Assembly: GCF_000374845.1 (NCBI RefSeq)
Contig: NZ_KB895419.1
Location: forward strand, 310,001-374,000
DNA length: 64,000 nt
Direction of reading: 5' to 3'
Source of the DNA: Paenibacillus terrigena DSM 21567
Lineage (GTDB): Bacteria > Bacillota > Bacilli > Paenibacillales > Paenibacillaceae
Shown: piece after piece, positions 28,199 through 36,920 of the stretch
How positions within the stretch are numbered: position 1 is the stretch's first letter
How the letters are laid out: each line of letters begins with the position of its first letter
Notes under the pieces: model-generated
The model's input: the letters and a program-made list of their open reading frames with translations, nothing else
Databases searched by the model: none
What the model was told of the DNA's origin: nothing
Position numbers and translations under genes: made by a program

Positions 28199-28878
28199 TG
28201 GCGTGGGGTAATCAGTTTCTCTGGGTGATTTATCCCTATATGATTCTTATCATCTTTCTCGTTGGACTCTATTATCGATACCAGACGGATCAGTTCGGCT
28301 GGACGGCGAAATCGAGTGAAATGCTCGAGAAGAAGAAACTACGCTGGGGTAGCAATCTATTTCATATCGGGATTATTCTCGTCTTCTTCGGGCATGTCGG
28401 AGGGATTCTGATCCCGAAAACATGGCTTGAAGCGTTAGGTGTCTCGGATCATCTGTATCATACCATGGCACTCTCTATCGGTTCTGCAGCGGGACTGTTG
28501 ACACTGATCGGATGTATCATTCTCGTGATTCGTCGATTCTCGGATGTCCGAATACGTCGAACGAGCAGCTTCGGCGATATGCTATCGATTGTCTTGCTCA
28601 CGTTGATTGTGGTGGTAGGCATGGCGGCGACGCTGTTCAATATGACGGGCAGTTCTGAATTCGATTATCGGGAGACGATTGGACCGTGGCTGCGTGGCGT
28701 GATTGTATTTATGCCAGATTATACGTTAATGAATACCGTGCCCGTGATCTTCAAGGTTCATATTATTTTGGGTCTAGCACTATTTGCCGTATTTCCTTTT
28801 ACAAGGCTCGTTCACATGCTAAGCTTACCAATCAAATATCTAAAACGCAGCTATGTCGTGTATCGTAAACGTCAATAA
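28198..28878 (+). CDS. narI: Respiratory nitrate reductase gamma subunit NarI
   Basis: 226 residues; membrane cytochrome b that takes electrons from menaquinol and passes them to NarH. Five hydrophobic segments are visible, with haem-ligand histidines in NLFHIGIILVFFGHVGG and YHTMALSIGSAAG and near the C-terminus in FKVHIILGLALFAVFPFTRL followed by VHML. It is coupled to narJ by a TAATG overlap. mobA follows after a 28-nt gap, so cofactor genes continue in the same operon. Confidence 0.96.
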   Translation: MAWGNQFLWVIYPYMILIIFLVGLYYRYQTDQFGWTAKSSEMLEKKKLRWGSNLFHIGIILVFFGHVGGILIPKTWLEALGVSDHLYHTMALSIGSAAGLLTLIGCIILVIRRFSDVRIRRTSSFGDMLSIVLLTLIVVVGMAATLFNMTGSSEFDYRETIGPWLRGVIVFMPDYTLMNTVPVIFKVHIILGLALFAVFPFTRLVHMLSLPIKYLKRSYVVYRKRQ

Positions 28879-28906
28879 TCATTCATCGGGGGAGGGCGGT
28901 GCTCAT

Positions 28907-29530
28907 ATGTTAACAGGTATTATTCTGGCTGGAGGCCGCAATTCTCGGATGAATGGCCGGAATAAAGCGCTCTTGATCTATGAAGGGGAGCATTTTATCG
29001 AACGGCAAATCAACGTTATGCGTTCAATTTGTACGAGACTGATCATCGTGACGAACGATGCTTCATACTATAACAAATGGTCAAAGGACGATTTGATTTA
29101 TATTCCGGATATTTATGAAGGGCATGGTCCCCTTAGCGGGTTTCATGCGGCCTTTGCACACACAGAGACAGAATATGCCTGGGTCGTTGGGTGTGATTAT
29201 CCTAAACTATCCGCTTCTGCTGCTCTCTGGATGTTATCTCAGCTCAAGACAAGTGACTATGACGCGGTTCTCCCCGTTGTCGATGGCAAGCATCAAATGT
29301 TACATGGGGTGTATCGACCTAATCGGATGCTGCCATCTATCATTCAGAGACTCGAATCGCACCAGTACCGGCTATCTGGGCTATTGGATTCGATTCATTG
29401 GTTAGGTCTAGGGGAGAGCGATTGGATAGAAGCGGGTATAGCTTATCAATTTATAGAAGATGTGGATACACCTGAGGAATACATCGCATTACTTCAAGAA
29501 CGGGAAGGAGGCAGCGACGATGTCTCATGA
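28907..29530 (+). CDS. mobA: Molybdenum cofactor guanylyltransferase MobA
   Basis: 207 residues; transfers GMP from GTP to molybdopterin. The nucleotide-binding opening is GIILAGGRNSRMNGRNKALL; further motifs are LIYIPDIYEGHGPLSGFHAA and WVVGCDYPKLSA (metal-binding Asp). ATG 28907 was chosen for GGGGGAGGG 10 nt upstream; an in-frame extension back to 28853 would overlap narI and lacks a site. It overlaps the next gene by 11 nt. Confidence 0.93.
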   Translation: MLTGIILAGGRNSRMNGRNKALLIYEGEHFIERQINVMRSICTRLIIVTNDASYYNKWSKDDLIYIPDIYEGHGPLSGFHAAFAHTETEYAWVVGCDYPKLSASAALWMLSQLKTSDYDAVLPVVDGKHQMLHGVYRPNRMLPSIIQRLESHQYRLSGLLDSIHWLGLGESDWIEAGIAYQFIEDVDTPEEYIALLQEREGGSDDVS

Positions 29531-30551
29531 TCGATATAGCAGACAACAGAACTTTGGGCCTATCGGTACCGCAGGGCAACAGGAGTTAGCGGCCAAACAC
29601 GTTCTGATCGTTGGAGCGGGTGCGCTCGGCTCCGGAAATGCGGAAATTCTAGCACGTTCGGGCGTTGGTACGATCACCATCATTGATCGAGATTACGTGG
29701 AATGGAGCAATCTGCAGCGGCAGTCGCTCTTTTGCGAGCAGGATGCAATCGATCAATTGCCCAAAGCTGTGGCGGCGGCGAACCGGATTAAACAGATCAA
29801 CGCTGATATAACGGTGCATGCACATGTGATGGATTGCACAGCGTCGGATCTTACATCTTTGCTGGATACATCGAAGGTGGATTTGATGCTTGATGCAACG
29901 GACAATTTTGCCATTCGATATATCATCAATGATGCTGCATATCAATACCAAATTCCTTGGATCTATGGGGCTTGTTCAGGCAGTTATGGTGTGGTATGCA
30001 ATTTCATTCCGGGGCAGTCGCCATGTCTGCATTGTGTGATGGAACGTATGCCAATCGGCTCTGCGTCTTGTGATCGAGAAGGGATAATTGCTCCAGCGGT
30101 GCAGATGGTCGTGGCGATGCAATCGGCTGAAGCGCTCAAATGGCTGTCTGGGAATCGAACGCAGATGTCTGATCGATATACTGTCTTTGATCTCTGGTCG
30201 AATATGCACCAATCGATTCGTATGGATAAGACGGGGAAGCACGAGGCATGTCCGACCTGCGGGGCACAACCAAGCTATCCTTATCTGAAGTCGGAGGCGG
30301 CGATGCGAACAGAGGTGTTATGCGGTCGCTCCTCGGTCTGGATTCGTTATCCGCGACAAGAGCCGCTAGATATGAATCTCGCAGCCTCTCATGCTATGCA
30401 ATTGCAGGCGGAAGTGAAGTCGAATCCGTATCTCCTTCAAATTCAAGAGGGCGAATACCGCCTCGTTATTTTCCAAGATGGTAGAGCTCTGGTCCATGGC
30501 ACCTCGGATTCGCTCGAAGCCAAGAAGTTGTATCATCGATACTTAACCTAA
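29520..30551 (+). CDS. moeB: MoeB/ThiF-type adenylyltransferase
   Basis: 343 residues of the E1-like ThiF/MoeB family. It adenylates the C-terminal glycine of the sulfur carrier MoaD encoded 38 nt downstream. Seen are RYSRQQNFGPIG, the nucleotide loop VGAGALGSGNAEILARSGVG (about 31-50), DRDYVEWSNLQRQ, the DATDNFAIRYIINDA block, and zinc cysteine pairs CLHC and CPTC. The catalytic-Cys region is ASCDREGIIAPAV. The C-terminal 75 residues (no rhodanese motif) form a small extra domain of unknown role. ATG 29520 has AAGGAGG 8 nt upstream. Confidence 0.9.
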   Translation: MSHDRYSRQQNFGPIGTAGQQELAAKHVLIVGAGALGSGNAEILARSGVGTITIIDRDYVEWSNLQRQSLFCEQDAIDQLPKAVAAANRIKQINADITVHAHVMDCTASDLTSLLDTSKVDLMLDATDNFAIRYIINDAAYQYQIPWIYGACSGSYGVVCNFIPGQSPCLHCVMERMPIGSASCDREGIIAPAVQMVVAMQSAEALKWLSGNRTQMSDRYTVFDLWSNMHQSIRMDKTGKHEACPTCGAQPSYPYLKSEAAMRTEVLCGRSSVWIRYPRQEPLDMNLAASHAMQLQAEVKSNPYLLQIQEGEYRLVIFQDGRALVHGTSDSLEAKKLYHRYLT

Positions 30552-30589
30552 TAAATTTTTAATGATATTAAAGTCAGGAAGGTGAACTT

Positions 30590-30820
30590 ATGAAGATATT
30601 ATGTTTTGCCCATTTGAGTGAACAGTTAGGTGCATCCAGTATGGAGTTAGAACTGGGGCCGATCTCAGTAGCAGATTTCATGGCAGAATTAAAGAATCGA
30701 TATCCTGCTCTGCTGCTCGATCATGTCATGATCGCGGTCAATGAACAATTTGTCGAGCAGACGCACGTCATCGAGCCGAATGATACGGTCGCATTGTTGC
30801 CTCCCGTAAGTGGTGGTTAA
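30590..30820 (+). CDS. moaD: Molybdopterin synthase small subunit MoaD
   Basis: 76 residues, ubiquitin-like fold. The C-terminal PPVSGG carries the Gly-Gly that is thiocarboxylated and then supplies sulfur to cyclic pyranopterin monophosphate. [20 protein letters not shown] is a typical MoaD opening. It lies between its activating enzyme (MoeB-like) and moaC/moaE. Confidence 0.94.
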   Translation: MKILCFAHLSEQLGASSMELELGPISVADFMAELKNRYPALLLDHVMIAVNEQFVEQTHVIEPNDTVALLPPVSGG

Positions 30821-30836
30821 GAAAGGGGTTATGAAG

Positions 30837-31322
30837 ATGAGCAGTGAGCAATTAACGCATTTTAATGAACAAGGTAGAGCCCATATGGTTGATGTCTCGG
30901 ATAAAGTAGAGACGAAGCGGATGGCCGTATCCAAGAGTCAAATTCATATGCGTGCGGAGACATTGCGTCGAATCCAAGAAGGATCGATTGGCAAAGGCGA
31001 TGTACTGGCTGTGGCTCAAGTCGCAGGCATTATGGCTGCGAAGAAGACAGCAGATCTCATTCCGATGTGTCACCCGCTACCGCTTACGGGCATTGATATT
31101 TCATTCGAGGTGGAGAATGAGCAGACATTATCATTTCGCGTGAAAGTGAAGACAACCGGCGTGACTGGCGTTGAGATGGAAGCGTTAACTGCTGCGCAGG
31201 TCGTCGGACTGACGATCTATGATATGTGCAAAGCGATAGATAAAGATATGGTGTTAGGCCCCACCTATCTGGAACAGAAGCAAGGAGGAAAAAGCGGCGA
31301 TTATCGACGTGAGAGCGAGTAG
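30837..31322 (+). CDS. moaC: Cyclic pyranopterin monophosphate synthase MoaC
   Basis: 161 residues; with MoaA it converts GTP to cyclic pyranopterin monophosphate. Hallmarks: [51 protein letters not shown] and [14 protein letters not shown] 30837 was chosen because GAAAGGGG is 8 nt upstream; ATG 30831 is too close. moaE follows 20 nt downstream. Confidence 0.96.
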   Translation: MSSEQLTHFNEQGRAHMVDVSDKVETKRMAVSKSQIHMRAETLRRIQEGSIGKGDVLAVAQVAGIMAAKKTADLIPMCHPLPLTGIDISFEVENEQTLSFRVKVKTTGVTGVEMEALTAAQVVGLTIYDMCKAIDKDMVLGPTYLEQKQGGKSGDYRRESE

Positions 31323-31342
31323 CATAAGAGAGGAGCATCCGT

Positions 31343-31828
31343 ATGAGCAACTCATTATTTGTGATTACAGATCAACCGATAGTGCCGGAAGAAGTCTCGG
31401 ATAAAGTTAAGCGACGGGAAGCAGGCGCCATCACGTTGTTCTTAGGTACGGTGCGTGAATTAACATATGGCAAACGGACGTTATATCTCGAGTATGAAGT
31501 ATACCCGACGATGGCCGTCGCTCAATTGGAGCGAATTGGTCGAGAAGTTCGTGAGCGGTGGGCTGATACGGTCGTTGCTGTCACACATCGCGTGGGACGC
31601 CTTGAAATATCTGATATCGCCGTGGTGATCGCCGTATCCTCGCCGCATCGCAAAGCAGCCTATGAAGCGAATGAATACGTCATTGAACGGATTAAACAAA
31701 TCGTCCCGATCTGGAAAAAAGAGCATGGCGAAGACGGCTCCGAATGGATTGGCGATCAACTGAACCAGCAGGCTTATCCTGAGGGTCGTCCTATGGCCCT
31801 GGATATACCGAAGGAAGATGAGAGATAA
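31343..31828 (+). CDS. moaE: Molybdopterin synthase large subunit MoaE
   Basis: 161 residues; catalytic subunit that, with thiocarboxylated MoaD, inserts the dithiolene sulfurs. The family motifs AGAITLFLGTVRELTYGKR, LEYEVYPTMA, VTHRVGRLEISDIAV, VSSPHRKAAYEANEYVIERI and PIWKKEHGEDGSEWIG (catalytic Lys) are all present. Confidence 0.96.
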   Translation: MSNSLFVITDQPIVPEEVSDKVKRREAGAITLFLGTVRELTYGKRTLYLEYEVYPTMAVAQLERIGREVRERWADTVVAVTHRVGRLEISDIAVVIAVSSPHRKAAYEANEYVIERIKQIVPIWKKEHGEDGSEWIGDQLNQQAYPEGRPMALDIPKEDER

Positions 31829-31850
31829 CTTGTGAAAGGAGTGTGTGAGG

Positions 31851-32867
31851 ATGACAGGGTCAATTCCCCGTTTAGTCGATAACTTCGGACGGCAGCATCA
31901 CTACTTACGAATTTCCGTGACGGATCGTTGCAATCTACGCTGTATCTACTGCATGCCCGAGGAAGGGATGGAGTTCGAACCGTCAGACAAGATTCTAACC
32001 TATGAAGAAATTGCAGAAGTCGTACGCGTCGTCGCTGGGATGGGGATTAGCAAGATACGTCTTACTGGCGGGGAGCCGCTTGTTCGGAAGGAACTTGAGA
32101 AGCTTGTAGCGATGATCGCGAGTATTCCTGGGATCGAAGATATATCGCTAACGACGAATGGGATTTTCCTTGCTCCGCGTGCAGAGCGATTGAAGGAAGC
32201 TGGCCTTACACGCGTCAATATTAGCATGGACTCCCTCCAGGCTGATCGATTCAAAATGATTACGCGCGGGGGGGATGTCAGGAAAGTGCTCGACAGCATT
32301 GATGCCTGTGTGAAGGTAGGTTTAAGTCCCATCAAATTGAATGTTGTGCTGATGAAAGGGCTGAACGATGATGAGATCGCAGATTTTATCGCGCTAACGC
32401 AAGAACGGGACATCCATGTACGATTCATCGAATACATGCCTATCGGTCACAGTGATACGCAATGGAAGAACCTCTATTTGCCACTCAATCGCGTGATGGA
32501 AGTATGTGCTGAGCAGCAATGGGAGTACGCTTCGGTTACGACGATTCAAGGGAACGGTCCTTCGGAGAATTATCGTCTGAACGGCGCGATTGGCAGCTTT
32601 GGATTGATACATCCAGTTAGCGAGCATTTCTGCCAGACCTGTAATCGCCTACGTCTAACGGCAGACGGTTATATTAAACCATGCTTGGCTTGGACAGAAC
32701 AATTCCAAGTACGCAGCGTCGTCGGTAATGATGAGGCCATGCGCCAACTTTTTCTGGATGCACTGGGTACGAAACCGGAAAATCATGAAATGTCGAAATT
32801 TTTACAAGGCGATGAAGAAATATCACATACGCCTACAGCTCGTAGAATGTCACAAATTGGTGGATAG
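31851..32867 (+). CDS. moaA: GTP 3',8-cyclase MoaA (radical SAM)
   Basis: 338 residues; first step of molybdopterin synthesis. The radical-SAM cluster is CNLRCIYCMP, followed by KIRLTGGEPLVRKELEK; the second cluster near the C-terminus is CQTCNRLRLTADGYIKPCL. The chain ends in the Gly-Gly needed for activity (QIGG). ATG 31851 has AAAGGAG 9 nt upstream; a GTG at 31845 is in frame but too close. Confidence 0.96.
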   Translation: MTGSIPRLVDNFGRQHHYLRISVTDRCNLRCIYCMPEEGMEFEPSDKILTYEEIAEVVRVVAGMGISKIRLTGGEPLVRKELEKLVAMIASIPGIEDISLTTNGIFLAPRAERLKEAGLTRVNISMDSLQADRFKMITRGGDVRKVLDSIDACVKVGLSPIKLNVVLMKGLNDDEIADFIALTQERDIHVRFIEYMPIGHSDTQWKNLYLPLNRVMEVCAEQQWEYASVTTIQGNGPSENYRLNGAIGSFGLIHPVSEHFCQTCNRLRLTADGYIKPCLAWTEQFQVRSVVGNDEAMRQLFLDALGTKPENHEMSKFLQGDEEISHTPTARRMSQIGG

Positions 32868-32880
32868 GAGAGGGATATAG

Positions 32881-33702
32881 ATGATCCATTTTTTGACCAA
32901 AAGAGGTACGCAATTGCTCGTTCTATTATTCACAATGGCACTCATTATCTCAGCATGTGGGACGAAACAGACGGATGAAAAGACGGATTCTGGCTCGCAA
33001 TCGGTTGAATTAACCATCTCTGCTGCAGCAAGTCTAACAGATGCTTTGCAAGAAATTCAGAAGAATTATGAGGCGAAGACAAGTGGTGTGAAGCTGCATT
33101 TTAACTTCGGGGCATCAGGCGCACTGCAGCAGCAAATCGAACAAGGGGCACCTGTTGATCTGTTCCTATCTGCCGCTTCTAAAAATATGAAGGCGCTTGT
33201 AGACAAGCAGCTTGTGGAGCAGAATCAACAGAAGAGTTTGCTTGCGAACGAATTAACTGTGATCACGGCTGCGAAACCGCCCATCTCCATACAAGAAGCG
33301 AAAGACCTTCTGAAAGCGGATATCCAGAAGATCGCCATTGGCATTCCCGAAACCGTCCCTGCCGGGAAGTACGCGCAGGAGGCACTTGCGAACGCGGGTG
33401 TATGGGATGACATACAGTCCAAATTGGTCCAAGCGAAGGATGTTCGACAGGTACTCCAATATGTCCAGACCGGGAATACGGAGGCTGGATTCGTGTATAA
33501 AACGGATGCACTCACATCGGATCAAGTAAAGATTGCTTATACCGTAGATCCATCATCTTATTCACCTATTACCTATCCGATCGGAATCGTCAAAGCGACA
33601 ACCCATGCCAAAGAAGTTGAACAATTATATACCTATCTTCAATCGAAGGATGCAATGGACGTCTTCGTGAAATACGGATTCTCCATCCCGGAAGTGAAAT
33701 GA
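32881..33702 (+). CDS. modA: Molybdate-binding lipoprotein ModA
   Basis: 273 residues; extracellular molybdate-binding lipoprotein. The signal peptide ends in the lipobox IISACG near residue 26. The ModA/WtpA fold shows LTISAAASLTDALQEIQKNY, HFNFGASGALQQQIEQGAP, DLFLSAASKNMKAL, IGIPETVPAGKYAQEAL and SPITYPIGIVKAT. It overlaps modB (ATGA). Gene order within the cofactor operon supports molybdate over other oxyanions. Confidence 0.93.
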   Translation: MIHFLTKRGTQLLVLLFTMALIISACGTKQTDEKTDSGSQSVELTISAAASLTDALQEIQKNYEAKTSGVKLHFNFGASGALQQQIEQGAPVDLFLSAASKNMKALVDKQLVEQNQQKSLLANELTVITAAKPPISIQEAKDLLKADIQKIAIGIPETVPAGKYAQEALANAGVWDDIQSKLVQAKDVRQVLQYVQTGNTEAGFVYKTDALTSDQVKIAYTVDPSSYSPITYPIGIVKATTHAKEVEQLYTYLQSKDAMDVFVKYGFSIPEVK

Positions 33703-34376
33703 ACATGATCGAGATCGATTGGGCTCAGTTATGGACCCCGATTCGATTATCCCTTCAGGTTGCACTCCTATCGAGTGTGCTGAGTACACTCATTGGCGTT
33801 ACATTGGCATGGCGAATGTCAAGAAGCTCGGTGAAGGGTAAAGTGCTGTTAGAGACCGCTTTTATGCTACCTCTCGTGCTGCCACCGACCGTAGTTGGCT
33901 TCCTGCTCCTCGTTGCACTCGGGCGACGGAGCTGGATCGGTCAATTCGCAGAATGGCTATTCTCCGCACCAATCATCTTCTCGTGGGGAGCCGCTGTGAT
34001 TGCATCTGTCGTCGTATCGTTCCCGCTCGTCTATCAGACGATGAAAACAGGGTTCCATTCGATAGATTATCAATTAGGAGATGCTGCGCGTTCGATTGGG
34101 GCGAGTGAATGGCAGGTATTTCGTTATATTACGCTGCCAATTGCGTTTCCATCGGTTATAACTGCTTATATCCTCAGCTTTGCTCGAAGTCTAGGTGAAT
34201 TCGGGGCTACACTCATGATTGCGGGGAATATTCCTGGAAAGACGCAAACCGTCCCTACAGCGATTTTTGTAGCGGTTGATTCCGGGAATATGACGATGGC
34301 TTGGATGTGGACGATCTCCATGGTGGTCATTTCCTTTCTATTGTTGCTCTTAACCGGACGGAAGAAAACGGCTTAA
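33699..34376 (+). CDS. modB: Molybdate ABC transporter permease ModB
   Basis: 225 residues with about five TM segments. The EAA-type loop is GDAARSIGASEWQVFRYITL, and PLVLPPTVVGFLLLVALGRR and RSLGEFGATLMIAGNIPGKT are typical ModB sequences. It is coupled to modA by overlap. No modC ATPase follows; the next gene is a YwiC-like membrane protein, so the ATPase must be supplied from elsewhere. Confidence 0.94.
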   Translation: MNMIEIDWAQLWTPIRLSLQVALLSSVLSTLIGVTLAWRMSRSSVKGKVLLETAFMLPLVLPPTVVGFLLLVALGRRSWIGQFAEWLFSAPIIFSWGAAVIASVVVSFPLVYQTMKTGFHSIDYQLGDAARSIGASEWQVFRYITLPIAFPSVITAYILSFARSLGEFGATLMIAGNIPGKTQTVPTAIFVAVDSGNMTMAWMWTISMVVISFLLLLLTGRKKTA

Positions 34377-34397
34377 CGATGAGGAGGTTGAACGGAA

Positions 34398-35123
34398 TTG
34401 AAGAACAAGAACATCGTAATCCCACATGAGCATGGGGGATGGGCGATGGTTAGTGTCCCTTTCTTATTCGGGATGATAGCAGGTACGCCGCAGTGGAGTC
34501 ATATTCTACTTTTCATTGCTTGGTTGTTCTTATACTTAGCATCGTATCCATTCCTACAAGCCATTAAGCGGGGCAAGCAGCGCGATCATTTATTGAAATG
34601 GTCAGCCATCTATGGGGTCATCGCACTGGCAGCACTAGTATATCCGTTGATGCAGACGCCGGAGCTATTTTATTTCGGCATCCCATTTCTGTTGCTGCTA
34701 ATCGTGAATATCTGGCATGTGAAGCAGAAATCGGAGCGAGCCATCGTGAACGATCTCTGCGCGATTTTGCTCTTCTCCTTAGGGGGAGCTGCTACATATC
34801 TATTCGGTGGTGGCGGCTGGGATTCAACGATGCTGGCTGTCGTCGGATTTAACTTTTTGTATTTTATGGGGACGGCATTTTTCGTGAAGACGATCTTTAG
34901 GGAAAGAGGCAATAAGAAATGGGAGGCCGCGGCTCGCATCTACCATGTGCTGATGCTCTTCGTACCGTGGGTATGCGGTTATCCTTGGATGACGCTACCT
35001 TTCATTGTTCCGTTAATCCGTACGTTTCTCTTCGCAGGGAAGCAAGTGCGTCCGATGAAGGCAGGTATTCTCGAGATTATCGGTGCCGTGCAGTTTATCG
35101 TTATATCATGGATCGTGTTCTAA
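34398..35123 (+). CDS. YwiC-like membrane protein
   Basis: 241 residues with about seven hydrophobic segments. It opens with the family signature IVIPHEHGGWAMVSVPFLFG and has an internal ICAILLFSLGGAATYLFGGG-like stretch. Proteins of this family (YwiC-like, PF14256) lie near narGHJI in Bacillus subtilis, so the linkage to nitrate respiration is conserved, but no biochemical role is known. TTG 34398 has GAGGAGG 10 nt upstream. It is the last gene of the nitrate/cofactor run and is followed by a strong terminator. Confidence 0.82.
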   Translation: MKNKNIVIPHEHGGWAMVSVPFLFGMIAGTPQWSHILLFIAWLFLYLASYPFLQAIKRGKQRDHLLKWSAIYGVIALAALVYPLMQTPELFYFGIPFLLLLIVNIWHVKQKSERAIVNDLCAILLFSLGGAATYLFGGGGWDSTMLAVVGFNFLYFMGTAFFVKTIFRERGNKKWEAAARIYHVLMLFVPWVCGYPWMTLPFIVPLIRTFLFAGKQVRPMKAGILEIIGAVQFIVISWIVF

Positions 35124-35125
35124 TT

Positions 35126-35151
35126 AACCGCGATGATCGCGGTTTTTTTTT
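35126..35151 (+). terminator. Terminator of the nitrate/cofactor run
   Basis: AACCGCGAT and ATCGCGGTT form an almost loop-less perfect hairpin followed by seven further T (nine T in a row in total), 3 nt after the YwiC-like stop. Confidence 0.9.
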
Positions 35152-35205
35152 GAAATACAAGAATTTATAAGTTTCACGAATAAACGGATCATATATTTCT
35201 CGCAT

Positions 35206-35245
35206 AAACGCTTTCCGTCCTTGAAAGGACGCCGGAGGCGTTTTT
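35206..35245 (+). terminator. Second hairpin with T-run
   Basis: AAACGC pairs with GCGTTT, and an inner CGTCC-TTGAAA-GGACG stem lies within, followed by TTTTT. It may act as a back-up terminator for the nitrate run. Confidence 0.7.
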
Positions 35246-35352
35246 GCTTGTTTGGACGCGATAAGGCCCTCCATGTTCATCGGGAGTACACATGAAGTAC
35301 ACATCGGCACTTTATACTGTGATTTGTAAACAGAAAACGGAGGGAAACAAAA

Positions 35353-36168
35353 ATGAAAAAAACAGCGATCTTATTAGCATTAACCATCACAACGGGAGCT
35401 TTGGTAGGTCAAGTATGGGCAGAACCGGCGAAATCAACAGCAAGTCAAGCGACAACAACAATGCAATCGGTGAAGAGTGAGCAGGATCAACCATTTGCCA
35501 ATGCCGGTATTGATGACCCGAAGGTGTTCACGACTTTTCTTGCAAAATTGCAAAAAGCAGTTGCAGAGGATAATCTTAACGAAGTAGCTACTTACATGTC
35601 TTATCCTTTGAATTTGATCAAAAATAGTAAGAAAATAATCATTTATACCAAGGAGCAATTCGTGCAAAAGTACGATCGTATCATGACAAGTCATGTGCAG
35701 AAGAAACTGCTTGCGCAGAATGCTGAAGATGTATTCGTCAATGCGAAGGGGATCATGATTGGCGAAGGTGAAATGTGGATGAGCGTCATCGATCAGCAAC
35801 TTGCAGTCTATTCCATCCATGCCATGGAGAACCCGTATGAGGTGGCGGGCATCGATAATCCAGCTGCGTTTACCGATTTTCTAAGCAAACTGCAGAAAGC
35901 CGTCGTGTCGAACAATAAAAAAGAAGTTGCGAACTTCATATCCTATCCATTACATGTCAACCATAAAGGAAAAACGGTCCTGATTAAGTCGAAAAAGCAG
36001 TTTATCGAAAAATACAATCAGATTATGACGGACAAGGTGAAGAAAAAACTACTTGCGCAAAAAGCAAAGGATGTGTTCGTCAACTGGCAGGGTGTCATGG
36101 TTGGAGATGGAGAAGTGTGGATCCGACCGCAGGAAGAGCAGATCGTCGTGTTCGCGATCAATAAATAA
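35353..36168 (+). CDS. Exported protein with two tandem homologous domains
   Basis: 271 residues. The signal peptide MKKTAILLALTITTGALVGQ ends at VWA (about 23). Two homologous units of about 110 residues follow (about 48-160 and 161-271). Each has AGIDDP/AGIDNP, FLAKLQKAV/FLSKLQKAV, MSYPLN/ISYPLH, KKLLAQNAEDVFVN/KKLLAQKAKDVFVN and a G-GE-W end. The repeat resembles an alpha+beta NTF2-like unit, but I do not recognise the family. GGAGGG precedes the ATG. It sits upstream of a two-component system and may be its extracellular partner or target. Confidence 0.7.
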   Translation: MKKTAILLALTITTGALVGQVWAEPAKSTASQATTTMQSVKSEQDQPFANAGIDDPKVFTTFLAKLQKAVAEDNLNEVATYMSYPLNLIKNSKKIIIYTKEQFVQKYDRIMTSHVQKKLLAQNAEDVFVNAKGIMIGEGEMWMSVIDQQLAVYSIHAMENPYEVAGIDNPAAFTDFLSKLQKAVVSNNKKEVANFISYPLHVNHKGKTVLIKSKKQFIEKYNQIMTDKVKKKLLAQKAKDVFVNWQGVMVGDGEVWIRPQEEQIVVFAINK

Positions 36169-36239
36169 AATCAGTAGTATGGATGAATTACCGTCGTTCT
36201 AAGCTCAGAGAGTTTTCGGTCGATTTGGGGTGATAATGG

Positions 36240-36920
36240 ATGAAACGAAGTATTTTGCTCGTCGAAGATGATGTTCTCATGCGTGAATTTATTACAGATT
36301 ATTTCAAGAAAGAACAATGGGATGTATATGAGGCGGAGAACGGGAGAGAAGCACTGGAGATTTTCGAACAGGCCATGATCGACCTGATTGTGCTGGATAT
36401 TATGATGCCGGAAATGGACGGGTGGTCGGTATGCAGAAGAATTCGGCAAAAGTCAGACGTCCCCATTATCATCATAACCGCGCGGACGGAGGACGATGAT
36501 CAGATTATGGGCTTCGAGCTGGGTGCGGATGAATATGTCACCAAGCCATTTAGTCCGAAGGTGCTCGTCGCCCGTGCGGTCGCGCTCATGAAACGAACGG
36601 AGGGGACAATCGGACGGGAGAACGACATTCTCACGTATGGGCATATCACGGTGGACCGCAGGGCGCATTCGGTTATGGTATCGGAAACGCTCATTAACCT
36701 ATCGCCGAAGGAATACGAGTTGCTCCTCGTTTTCATGAAGCATGATGGGCAGGTTCTATCCCGGGATTATCTATTAAATGCTGTCTGGGGATTTGATTAT
36801 TTTGGGGATCTGCGTACCGTGGACACCCATGTGAAGAAATTACGCGCCAAATTAGGAAGCGAAGGGCGATTTATTCGGACGGTCATTCGTTCGGGGTATA
36901 AATTTGAGATGGAATCATGA
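36240..36920 (+). CDS. OmpR/PhoB-family response regulator
   Basis: 226 residues: receiver with E9-D10-D11, phospho-acceptor D53 in LIVLDIMMPEMDG and Lys in EYVTKPFSP, then a winged helix (about 130-224) with LSPKEYELLLVFMKHDGQVL, LLNAVWGFDYFGDLRTVDTH and FIRTVIRSGYKFE. It is paired by an ATGA overlap with the kinase that follows. Confidence 0.94.
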   Translation: MKRSILLVEDDVLMREFITDYFKKEQWDVYEAENGREALEIFEQAMIDLIVLDIMMPEMDGWSVCRRIRQKSDVPIIIITARTEDDDQIMGFELGADEYVTKPFSPKVLVARAVALMKRTEGTIGRENDILTYGHITVDRRAHSVMVSETLINLSPKEYELLLVFMKHDGQVLSRDYLLNAVWGFDYFGDLRTVDTHVKKLRAKLGSEGRFIRTVIRSGYKFEMES

